Below, one piece after another: positions 1 to 9,795 of a stretch of 64,000 bases of DNA (the stretch's first letter is position 1; each line of letters starts with the position of its first letter). The position numbers were made by a program, and so were the translations under genes. The notes below the pieces were generated by a model, which was not told where the DNA came from, searched no databases, and worked only from the letters and a program-made list of their open reading frames with translations. The stretch is from Toxonevra muliebris (Eukaryota > Arthropoda > Insecta > Diptera > Pallopteridae): NCBI GenBank assembly GCA_963691655.1, contig OY829326.1:148632998-148696997 (forward strand). Reading direction: 5' to 3'.

Positions 1-1210
1 TGCGTTTATTTATTTATTTTTTTTTTTGTAGTTTTTGCTGCAAAAGAAAATTCCAGAAAATTTATTTTGCGCAACAAAATATTTTTGAAACCGCAAACAG
101 AAAGAGAAAAAATATTGCTTAAAATTCTGTAAATTAATGTGCACAAAATAAGCGACCGAGTGTACGAACGAAGGGACCGACGAGAAAGAGAAAAGTTGCA
201 CCCAGCAGCATGCAAATGCAGATGCCTGCCATGCATAACTATGCTTATGTTTATGTATGTATGTGTGCGTGCATGTATGTGTACGTATATGTGTTAAGCT
301 GAAATCCTTGCAAATTAGTGCAGAACCTGAGGTCAGAATTCGCAACTGACATTTCACATTGTGTTTTCGGTGTGTTTCGCCAATGCAGCACCTTTTAAAT
401 TACAAAATATTCACCAGCAACAATAATAAAAACAACAACAAGAACAATAGACCATACCAACTAAACCTGCCAGCCAGTGGACAGACAACTGAACATACCG
501 GACGGACGTACATATATACATATAGCGAAAAGACCAACACCAATTCTTGTACAGACTTTCATTTTTGTTTTTCAAGTTTTTGTTGCTGGTTTATATTTAC
601 GTTGTTGTCGTTTTTGTTTTCTTGGTGTTGTTTTGTTTGTAAATGACTGTGTATGTGTGTGTGTGTGTATGAATACCTATAATTTTCGTTAGAATTTTTT
701 AGTGGGTAGGCTGAAGTTGAGAGCGAAGAGGTACTCGTATTATAAGCATAAAACTCCTAAACTATGTACCTACTCGTGTGTACATGTGGAGTTTAAATTG
801 ACCGAAATAGAAATGAACAGAAATTTCTTTGTAAAGCACACTTGTAAGATAAACAAACAAAAAAAAAAATAATAATAATAAAAAAAGTGTGGCAACTCTT
901 TGTTCTGCTTTTTCTACTACAATTTTCAGTTAGTATCTTAGTTAGTAAAATTAAAGCTGCTTAAATTTTAAAGCATCTTAATTAGGTACTTTTACCAAAA
1001 ATTTTAAGCTACTGCAATGGCAATCAGTGATGCGAAGCTTGCAACTGCACTCATACACACTCTTGCACACACTCTTCAACACTGTCTTTCATACACATCC
1101 CAAAACTCTCTTCCACACTCTCTTCTTCTCTCTCTCTCTCTTCCACAGACTCTTCTCACTCTTCCATACTCTCTTTCTCAACACTCTATTAAATTAAATT
1201 CAAGTTTATG
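1..1210. other. Non-coding, simple-repeat-rich stretch
   Basis: No recognisable gene. It holds a (TG)n tract near 651-670, an A-rich (AAT)n tract near 860-887 and a CT-rich run near 1123-1142. The short open frames contain cysteine- and serine-rich low-complexity translations produced by these runs. Confidence 0.7.
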
Positions 1211-1218
1211 CTTGTAGC
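1211..1218. repeat. 8-bp target-site duplication of the hAT element (left copy)
   Basis: CTTGTAGC is repeated exactly at 2123-2130 on the other side of the element. Confidence 0.93.
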
Positions 1219-2122
1219 CAGCGATGCCAACTTGCGGGGAATTCCCCGATTTGCGAGGAATTTTTCTCGGTGTGAGGAATCGGGGAATGAACTGTTTTTT
1301 GCGGGGAATTTGAAGTCGTTCAGCTTTTAGTAATTAAAGTCTGTAGAATATTTTTTGTCAAATTTTATGTAATGTAAAACATTTAATTTATGAAATATTT
1401 CATATTTTGGGTCTTAAATTCTTCATCTTTTCTTAAGCATACCCTGCAATTTATTGGTTTGGAGAAATCGAATTTTAAAAAAGTATTTGAAAGTATTATA
1501 TTTCGAAAGTATTTTGTAAAAATTTCAGAGAACGCAGAGTGCTTTCTTAGATATAGACGATTATAGCGCCGAGTGCAAGTCAGACCAAAACAGTCGTGCG
1601 GTGCTTCGACTTCCCTTTCGGCCGTTCAGAAAGGCTTAGCTATGCCTTCGTCCAGCACCTCCTGATTAATAACTCTTAATCATTGCTGACTAATCTGTAA
1701 ACTTACAAATTACGGTCAGCCATCAAAAAGAAAATGAAGTATATTTTAGATGTTAAAAGCCGATAGTCAAAGCTTTGAACCCGTTTTTTTTTCAAAACAA
1801 AGTTTTTGACATTTTTTATTTGAGTCAAAAGAAATCCCATGAAAATTTTGATGTCCAAAAGTGGGCTGAAGCTTATATGTTAAGAACTCCGGAGTCAGAA
1901 AGTATGTTTCTATTAATCTACCAGTCCCACGAAAATTGGTTAATTTTTGGGCAGAGAAAGTTCAGGGTCGCCTTAAAATAACACTCACTGAGATCAATTT
2001 CGTTTTTGTAAAATGTTTATATGGAAAGTAGCGCTGTTATACTAATGCGAGGAATTCGATCGAAAATCGGGGAATTTCTCGAGGGTTATCGGGGAGAGAG
2101 AAAAAATGAGTTGGCATCCCTG
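1219..2122. mobile_element. hAT-type non-autonomous DNA transposon (904 bp)
   Basis: The left end reads CAGCGATGCCAACT and the reverse complement of the right end reads CAGGGATGCCAACT: a 14-bp terminal inverted repeat with one mismatch. Both ends are flanked by the identical 8-bp duplication CTTGTAGC (1211-1218 and 2123-2130). An 8-bp target duplication with CAG-type ends is diagnostic of the hAT superfamily. The subterminal regions on both sides carry several copies of a GGGGAATT/AATTCCCC motif, likely transposase-binding or hairpin sequence. No hAT transposase is recognisable inside; the 68-codon open frame at 1775-1981 has no known motif. It is therefore a non-autonomous copy that needed a transposase in trans. 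The intact duplication suggests a fairly young insertion. Confidence 0.93.
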
Positions 2123-2130
2123 CTTGTAGC

Positions 2131-3229
2131 ATTTAATTTTTTGGCCAACTTTCTCTCTCTCTCTTTTCTTTATTCTCTCATCTGCACTTGTCAAATTCCT
2201 TTCATGATTTTTTTTCTAGTTTGCTATTAATTAGAGCTTCTTCATACATACTCTCTTTCGTGTGTGGGCATAACACAACCCTTTTCAAAATCATTTGAAC
2301 ATCGTTTTTCTTGCTGTTGATGTTTTGTTGATGTATGCTTCTATTCTTCCTCTTATTCCTTCTCGTATTCTTCCTTCTATTTCTCCCACATTATCTCCTC
2401 CTTGGTTCTGCCGCGCTCCATTGCCTTGCCTTCTCACTTACTTAATTCATGTGTGACATGGAAAAGGATGTGTCCTTTTGATGTGTGTGTCCCTTCATCT
2501 ATTTTTTTTTCTTTTTTTAATACGCATTAAACTTTGGTGCAATTTTACCATTTACCATATTAATTTATGTATGTGTATATATGTCATGTCTATGTATGTG
2601 TAGTTAGCTATGAAAAACATGTAACAATTTTGTAATAAAAAATTTAAGAAACTATTGCAACCCATTTTCATTATTTGCACGCATTTACAGTGTATCAAAA
2701 ACGTTCAGAGAATTTTGAAATTTAATAGCAATTATTAAAATCAGTTCGGACTAAATTGCTGTTCTCTAATAAAGTCCTCAAGAAACACAGTAAAAATATT
2801 GGAACGTCTGATAAAAACTTGCAAAGTAAATGCAAGCCTATGATAAGAATTCAGATTGAAATAACATTAAAATAAATTAAAACATGAACTTCCTAACTAT
2901 GAAAATGAAATCATTAACTAGATTTCATTTTCATAAATGAAATCATTAACTAGATTTCATTTTCATAATCCCACTTTTTTGCTCCAGACAGCTTGGAAAT
3001 GCTGAATCCTGCCAACAGCTCAACCTTGACTTTTTGATATTGGCGCGGTTAAAGTCATCTGCAAAGAACCGAGATCAATGAAACGATTTAAAAATTTTGC
3101 ATGGCTCCTTTATGATAAATTTCTTAAAACTAGCTTGAAACTGTGCAACTAAGCGGAGCTAGCTCCTTTAAGCGGAAATGCAATCAAAAATTTTATGCAA
3201 CACAATAATTTATTTGAAAAATATTTTAG
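2131..3229. other. Non-coding AT-rich stretch with a short palindromic tandem
   Basis: Pyrimidine-rich near 2140-2410, then AT-rich. The only structured part is the two-unit repeat at 2905-2968. No gene is recognisable. Confidence 0.6.
2905..2968. repeat. Tandem pair of 32-bp palindromic units
   Basis: Two head-to-tail 32-bp copies (2905-2936 and 2937-2968) appear identical. Each junction forms an inverted repeat in which GAAAATGAAATC pairs with GATTTCATTTTC around an 8-base loop, so single-stranded DNA or RNA would form two stable hairpins. Confidence 0.85.
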
Positions 3230-3921
3230 CGAAATGTCGTCTAGGTCGGAACTCCGCGTTTTTCCGTTTTTTACACTACCGCCACCTACGTGTGTGTGCG
3301 AAATAGTTTTTTACGATGACAGGGAATTTTTCACGTCATTCAGAGAGCGCGAACACGTGTCTCGAAACTGAGTGTTCAAATATCGAAAGGAAATTAATTC
3401 GTAGTGGCTAACAAAGCGTGTAAAATCAAAACCAAATTTGGAGCGTTATTTGTTATTCGTATCACGCGTTTGTAGTCTGGTGCGTGTAATCTAGGTCGGA
3501 ATACCCAAAATTTTGCGGTTATGATGTGTTCTGATATCGGAAATCGATTTTTCAACGTCGAAAAGTGAAGAAAAGAAATTTTTTTTTTGGCGATTTTTTT
3601 TGTTTCTGTTTCAAACCGACTTTGCGAAACAGACGTTCCACACAGAAGCTTTTCATTTCAATTTCGTTTCCCCATTTTCAAGAGAATTTCGGTCTTTTTC
3701 CTTCCTTTGCAAAGTCATTTGCAATCATTTATCTCTACATTTCATTAATTTTCTACGGTATTCCGACCTAGATTGCATGTTTCGACTTTGACTGTAATTT
3801 TTTTTTCAAACGCACATAACTCCTAAACTACTGATCCAATCGTTTTCCAATGTCCGAAATTCGGTCTAGATTGGATGTTATGGGTAAAAGTCAGAAAGTG
3901 TTCCAACTTAGACGACTTTCC
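3230..3921. mobile_element. Unclassified inverted-repeat element, TAGGTCGGAA family
   Basis: Outer ends form an imperfect inverted repeat: GTCGTCTAGGTCGGAAC at about 3235-3251 against GTTCCAACTTAGACGAC at 3900-3916. A second, inner pair lies at about 3485-3505 and 3757-3777, where AATCTAGGTCGGAATACC matches the reverse complement at the other end. All four arms share the core CTAGGTCGGAA. No transposase is recognisable and I cannot see a convincing target duplication, so the superfamily is open; a degraded MITE or two nested copies are both possible. Confidence 0.5.
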
Positions 3922-4056
3922 CTTAGTTATTGCTGAAAATTTTAAAGCCTCACTTCTATGAAAATGTTAATTTAGAAGGTGTTCCAACTTAGACGACATT
4001 CCCTTAGTTATTGCTGAAAATTTTAAGGTCTCACTTCTATGAAAATGTTAATTTAG
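3895..4056. repeat. Tandem duplication, 81-bp period
   Basis: The segment starting at GTTCCAACTTAGACGAC at 3900 recurs at 3981 with a handful of differences, including the shared downstream run ending in GAAAATGTTAATTTAG. It includes the right end of the inverted-repeat element at 3230-3921, so that terminus has been duplicated locally. Confidence 0.85.
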
Positions 4057-4394
4057 CCAATGCTGAAGTCGCCGTTCCAATAGCCTTTCTGATTTTCATG
4101 AACGCCGTTGATCTTTCAAGGGTTTTCTACAGTGCACAGTATAAAAAAAAAAAAATGTAATACAAAATCACTTTTTCAACGGCGATGAGTGGATGATGTT
4201 TAAAAAGATGGACGAAGCTCTGAAAACACACAAAGACTTCCAAGAGGATTAATTTTCCACCTTTCAACATAGAGTACAAATAAAATTTGTATTACTGGTG
4301 AGCGTCACGAACGTGGTAATCTACCCACTACTCTGACAGATCTGAGAAGGGGCAGGTGTGAGAAGGGGCAGGTGTGGGCCCCGGGTTCATGACT
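4057..4394. other. Non-coding stretch
   Basis: No gene or clear repeat is recognisable. There is a poly-A tract near 4142-4154 and a short GGGGCAGGTGTG-type direct repeat near 4349-4376. Confidence 0.5.
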
Positions 4395-4469
4395 AGGCAC
4401 GCTCAAAAATAAAAAATTACCACCTCTAGGCAAGAGTAAAAAAAAAATATCTGTGAAAAGTTTTTCACT

Positions 4470-4640
4470 TCACCGTTCGGATTCGGCATAAAACCGTAGG
4501 TGCTTCCATTAGTGTATAAATATAACTCATACAACATGAATGGATGCGAAAAGCTTGGCCTTGGCCCTCCAGGGGCTTTTGCGCCATAATAGTAGTAAAA
4601 TGGAGTATGGCATGTCGAGGCGGATGTAGGACACAGTATG
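4470..4640 (+). repeat. Dispersed retroelement-like repeat containing the CCGTTCGG module
   Basis: Contains a module at about 4472-4500 (CCGTTCGGATTCGGCATAAA followed by ACCGTAGG) that also occurs, slightly diverged, in the body of the SINE copies at 34.5 and 49.2 kb. Downstream, the run TCCATTAGTGTATAAATATAAC and then GAAAA...GCTTTTG...CATAATAG match 9250-9365 with mutations. From memory, similar sequence is frequent in tephritid genomes; that is not provable here. It lies immediately upstream of the dead LINE and may be its 5' side or a separate repeat. Confidence 0.5.
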
Positions 4641-4724
4641 ATATACAACCGGTTGTCAGTACAGTGCCAACTGTTCTTGATGCCCGTGGGCAATTATGTG
4701 TCTTGCATCCGCTTCGGAATAAGC

Positions 4725-6269
4725 TATGATGTCAGGTTCCCGGAACGTGATCAATGGTTAAGTCCAGAGGTTGTACTCCGGGATCTCCGTCATGTCTTCT
4801 ATACCAATTGTTCCAAAACCTCAAACGGTACTGGATCCTGTTGGTACTTGGATGGTGAGACCAAGTACTCTTTTTGCACTGGAAAGATGGCGTCAGTCTT
4901 CCTTACGGAGGTTTTCGCTATCCTGCACGTGGCGGGCTGGATAATTGAGAAGAGATGGTCGTGGGAAGTGCATAGGTATCTGCAGTGATAGCCGTGTCAG
5001 CTCCTCAAAATTGGTCAGCGAGTGTAAGGCAACACTAAATAGTGTTGCAAAATACAACAAGTTATGCCTTATATGGGTTCCGAGACACTGTGGTATTGCT
5101 GGGAATGAACTAGCTGATAAACTAGCTAATGAAGGCTCTGCAATTATACCATGGCATCCGGAACCTTTGCTTTTCGTAAGTTCTGGGGAGGTCATGCATT
5201 GGATCAACGATTTCGTGGGTTCTATCCATAGAGAAAGATGGTCCGAGCTTGACTCCTGCAGAACCGCAAAGTGCTTTGTGAGACAACCTAACAGGAAATC
5301 AGCGGAATTTATTTATTCTGAAACTGAGAAGAAAGGACCTGAGATTAATGGTGGGTGTCATTACAGAGCACAACACATGTGGTCAGCATATGACTAACAT
5401 GGGCGTCATCACCGATCCAATTTGCCAATCGTGTCTTGAGGACGACGATACTACGGAGTAGAGTTCGACCGAACGTCACTTTTTTTGGCCAAAGCCGAAG
5501 CCGAATCGAACTTCGGCCAAAATTTTAATATTCAGCCGAAGCCAAAGGCCGAACCGAACATTTGAACAGAAACTGAATTATAAAAAGTATAAAAATAAAT
5601 CAATAATTTTTACTTTTTAAATGATAAATTTGGCCTAATGGGAAATACAAATGTTTTGTATATTATTTATTTATTATAGTTTTTTATTTTTATAATAGTA
5701 TCACGTTTAAAATTCAGAACGTTGATTTAAAAAAAAAACACTTATTTTTATATTTCATTGAACACAAAATACAAACACTAAAAAAAAAAATATTATTATT
5801 AATCAAAGTTAAATAACTGTATATTATGGTGTAAAAATAACAATTTTTCGGCATTTGTACCAAGCAATTGACAAACCCTATCTTTATAAAGCTGACCTGC
5901 AGCACTAAAGAATTGCTAATTAGCAGCACTAGATGGAGGAGCGATAAGATTTTGGGTTGCACTTATTTTTAACCATAATTTCTGACAGTAGTGCCAATAT
6001 TTTTGTGTTCGGCTATTGTTCGGCCAAATTTTGGCTGAAGCCGAACCGAAGCCGAACACCAAATTTATAGTCGAACATGGCCGAAGCCGAACGTTCGGTC
6101 GAACTCTACTACGGAGCATGATCTTTGTAGCTATCCGGCGTTCGCGAGAATCAGATTAAGGCTGTTAGGTAGTGATGTCTTGAGTATGAATAATGTTCAT
6201 ACTCCCCCTCTTTCTGAGCTTCAAAGGTTCATCAGTGAAACAAAGACGTTCGATGTTGAGAGACCCTAG
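4725..6269 (+). pseudogene. RNase H-bearing non-LTR retrotransposon (I/R1-superfamily type), C-terminal part, interrupted
   Basis: Remnant of the C-terminal half of a LINE polyprotein. Frame 3 up to about 4940 reads like the start of an RNase H domain (FPERDQW...FYTNCSKTSNGTG...SVFLTEVFAI). After a frameshift near 4940-4970, frame 1 carries SDSR, then WVPRHCGIAGNELADKLA, the usual WVPGHSGIxGNExAD block. After a further frame change near 5390 comes the C-terminal zinc knuckle CQSCLEDDDTTEH...C, which continues after the hAT insertion at 6117 and ends in a stop at 6267-6269. The first RNase H aspartate (normally YTDGSK) is Asn here and GHSG is RHCG, so the domain is dead. RNase H would have removed RNA during target-primed reverse transcription. 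Endonuclease and RT parts are absent. Confidence 0.85.
5459..6108. mobile_element. hAT-type MITE (650 bp) inserted in the LINE zinc knuckle
   Basis: Perfect terminal inverted repeats: the left end is TAGAGTTCGACCGAACG and the right end is its exact reverse complement. The identical 8-bp duplication CTACGGAG flanks it at 5451-5458 and 6109-6116. The T-A-G-A-G start and 8-bp duplication are hAT hallmarks. Removing the element and one duplication restores the LINE reading frame across ...DDDTTEH..., so it landed after the LINE. The subterminal DNA repeats GGCCGAAGCCGAA-type motifs on both sides. The interior is AT-rich and has no transposase. Confidence 0.95.
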
Positions 6270-8740
6270 ACTTTTCTTTTTCCCATTTATCCCCACATAA
6301 CTTTCCTATCTCTGTACTCTCTTCTGCTGGTTCTATCTTTGGGTATATCTGGTTTAGTCCAGCCCACCTTCAACTCCAAACTCTGCTATAACTATTTCGC
6401 AAGAATATCGCTCTTCATATTTACTAGGTTTCAAACCTTTACATATTTAAATTTAGAGCATGATCAAGCAACGATAATGGTCAAGCAACTCGTTCATTCA
6501 GAATCACTGTATCAAAACAAAGCAAGAGTATATTGGAAATATGAAGTGCATTGAAAAATTAAATATTATATTATAAAATGTATTGAAAACACTTCAATTA
6601 GTTCGCCGTGTAGTATCAATTTATTTTAAAATCCCTTATTTGGATATTTAGAGATTGAAGAAACTTTATTTTGGGCCTCAGATTTCAAGCTAAGCATATC
6701 AAAATACTATCAGTTGTTTTCAAAAATAACAAATTCTATACAGCCCCTAGATATATAAGGTTGAGATTTAGATTGAATACAGTTTAATACGAAAAACATA
6801 AATAAAGCGATCAATTATGCGCAGAAGAAAAATAAACTCAATTGAAACAAATGCATAATTTTTGTTAGATTTTTAAACATTTCTAACACACTGTCGACAT
6901 ACATACATATTTATTTTTTTTTTATAACAACTCTAACCAATACTGAATTCTGTAGAGAATTCAAGTGAAATTTTTGACTTCCATCTAGTTTTTTCGTTTA
7001 GTTGTTTTCGTTTCTAGAACTACTTTACTGTTGACAACATGTCTGAGTTTCTGTTGTCTTTATTTTCAGGAGAAAAAAAGTTTTGTTTTAATAAAAACTT
7101 TCTTCTTTTTTTTTTGTTTAAAAAAATTGTTGCACATTTTATGAGTAGCTAAGAGTGGCAAAAACAACATTAGTAGCAACAACAGCAACAGTAAACATCA
7201 TCAACATCACAATTTCAAATTTATACATACATATATGGTATGCTGCTACAAAGTGCAATGAATAAGCACAGCACTGTATGAGAAGGATATGTTGATGTAT
7301 GTGTGAATAATTTACAAATGTATAAGTATAAGTGAATGTATGTATGTATGTATTAGTGAGAGAAGCTATCTGACATGGCATGATTGTGTTAATGAAGTTT
7401 TGGAATATTTATGATATGTATGAAGATGTTATGTGCAAATGTATGATAGACAGACAGACAGACAGACATAGAGACAGTTTCGCAGACATACAAATACACG
7501 ATGCTGCATTTCATTATTTACCGAAAATATAGAGCAAGCGGGAAAGAGTGACAGAGAAAACAAAAGGGCCGGGGAATTTAATTTAATTTAAACCTTTTGA
7601 CATTTGTTAACTATTTAGAATTTCATAGCACATAGTAGTTGAGCTGAAAATATTTTTAGTAAAATGGAATAGAATAACAAAAAGTTTTTGATTTTATAAA
7701 TTTAAAATATTTATTCATGCATTTATTTAAGGCAATAGATATTTCATGCTTCATGTTGCATATTAAAAATTCCACTTTATTTTTCTTCTTTTCTTTTCTA
7801 TCTTTTCTTTTTCTTCTGCAGTTATTCAATTCCAATTTTTTTTCTAGGGTTATTTTTTCAATAAAATAAATTGAAATTTTATACAATGTGCTTGAACTCG
7901 TAGACAACCTTTAGTTATTTTTGTTATTTTTTTCTTCTTATTTTTTATTTTTTTTGTTATTTTTTGCCTTGCCTTTTTATACAAACGTGACCAAAATAGT
8001 TTTAGTAACTAGCAGTAGTTTTAGTGAAAAGGAAAATCAGGAAAAAATGCGAAAAAGTGCAAACGACTTTTGTCGCAACCTTTTCACACCCTTTCTGCTA
8101 ATAACATTCAGACACTCAAACTCTCTCTCTCTTTTTGCACTCCTCTTTCCTTCATTGCTATGTATTGTTACAGTTCACGACTTTTCAACTTTATAGTGAA
8201 CAACAGTTGTAAGCGCTACATTCCAAGCAGTAATAGTATTAGATGAAATATTTTTTACGTTGAGGTCGGTAGCTATAATATCCTATATTTTATTGTTGTG
8301 ATATTGAGGGGGAAAATTGAGTAGCCTGTGATATGAAGGAGGGGCTCTGTTAGGCAGTATTGTGTTTAGCAGTAAATACTTTAACAATAACTAGCCATAG
8401 AATTTGTAAACAGACAGTAGAATCAGCTCAATACTAGCAACAAAAGAGGCAGAAAATATCGAACATTTTTGAAAAAATTATCGCCAAATTTCATATAGAT
8501 CTGAGCCTTGGAACCAAAATTACAGCTGTCAACAACGCGCTACCTCCAACCACCTCCGACATGGTGCCGACAGTTTAAACGCGATTATCTCGAAATGTTA
8601 TTTTTCAAAAAGTTCTCCTCCAATGAGGAAGGTTTCTCAAAAATCATTTCACCAATCGATCAAAATTTTTTCTGGCTAATTTCTAACCATAGTAGTAATT
8701 TATAACTTATTGAACGAAGGAATTTTTATTTGGAAGAAAA
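6270..8740. other. Non-coding stretch downstream of the LINE
   Basis: 6270-6340 is pyrimidine-rich sequence probably belonging to the LINE 3' region. The rest is AT-rich with no recognisable gene. A (GACA)n tract lies at about 7448-7469 and TATG/ATGT-rich microsatellite near 7330-7350. The open frame at 8508-8705 has no known motif. Confidence 0.5.
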
Positions 8741-8745
8741 ATTTT

Positions 8746-8812
8746 TTTTTTGGATCAAAACCAAATTTTCAGACCAAGACCAAAATTTCAAAACCAAGAC
8801 CGTTTGGTTTTT
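8746..8812 (-). repeat. Short patch of the GGTCTGAATTTTGG-like satellite (minus orientation)
   Basis: Runs such as ACCAAATTTTCAGACCAAG and AAAATTTCAAAACCAAGACC are the reverse complement of the T/G-rich satellite seen at 57.1-58.2 kb. A plus-orientation patch lies at 9660-9768, giving an inverted pair about 0.85 kb apart. Confidence 0.5.
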
Positions 8813-9659
8813 TTTTGGCAAAACGGCCGTATCGTCCCCAGTTGTCAACATTTTTTGTTGAAAAAATTCATGAAATACCTTGAAACATCAACAAATAAAT
8901 ATACGATGACTTATTCTGAAAAAAATGTACCGCCTTGGCAAACAAAAATAATGGAAATACCGTTTTTTCCGACATCAAGTGTATATAACCCCTTAACTAA
9001 ATATTTTTATGGAACATTTTTTACTTTTAAAAGATTTATCTTAAGTTAGCAATTTGAAGCTATTTCATGTCTATATTAACATATTAATACGAGAAGTTTA
9101 TTATATTTACACAAGCTTGCGATTTTCTAACCCAAAGCAATAATTTCCAATAAACTTTCGCCCTGTTCTAATTAATATGTGATAAAACAACTTCGACAAC
9201 TGCATGGGTTGAAATCTTCAAGACCAAAAACATATCCTGATGAAAGGCATACAACTATAGGTTCCCTCCATTCGTGTACAAATATAACAAGAATAAACTG
9301 AATGATTATGAAAACGCCCAACTTAGGCACGCAACGAGCTTTTGTGACATTATAGAAAAATGCAGTAGCAGCAAAAGCAAAAATTTGGCCTCAGAATTAT
9401 TCTACCACGTTGATGGTTAGAAATGGTCGGTGTTTTGGCATATTTCGCAATCAGACTTGGATTCGGCATTAAAAATTCTACGGAAAATAGGAATATTTTT
9501 TGAGTCTGGCACAATCTAAATTTCGTAGCCCTAAGAAGGTTGTTGTAAAAAAGTTCATTGAAATTGTTGACCTCTAAAATATTTGGTAAACCTGTCTCTG
9601 ATATTTTTGGAGGGCCGACTAGAATATGTTTTCATTGATTTCCATATCAGAACTGAAAA
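8813..9659. other. Non-coding stretch with a diverged dispersed repeat
   Basis: The segment at about 9250-9365 matches 4494-4610 (shared run TCCATTCGTGTACAAATATA with substitutions, then GAATGATT...GAAAACG). A related TTGGATTCGGCATTAAA motif sits near 9459-9475. No coding capacity is recognisable. Confidence 0.5.
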
Positions 9660-9765
9660 AATCCGAACTGTGTTTGGTCTTGTTTTTTCATCTTCTTTTA
9701 TGTTTGATTTTATGGTTTTTTTTTGGGATAGTTTTGGGATTAAATTTTGGTCTAATTTTTGGTCT

Positions 9766-9794
9766 GGTTAGGTTAGGTTAGGTTAGGTTAGGTT
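9766..9794 (+). repeat. (GGTTA)n tract, about 5.8 copies
   Basis: Six near-perfect pentamers equal to (TTAGG)n, the canonical insect telomere repeat, which flies are known to have lost. It directly abuts the first alignable codon (9796) of the R1-clade LINE. Immediately upstream, 9660-9765, is a patch of T/G-rich GGTCT satellite. Confidence 0.9.
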
Positions 9795-9795
9795 C

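Noticed and set aside
9766..9794. Telomeric repeat array
   Set aside because: Only about 29 bp, internal to the window, and flies lack TTAGG telomeres; kept only as a LINE-junction observation.
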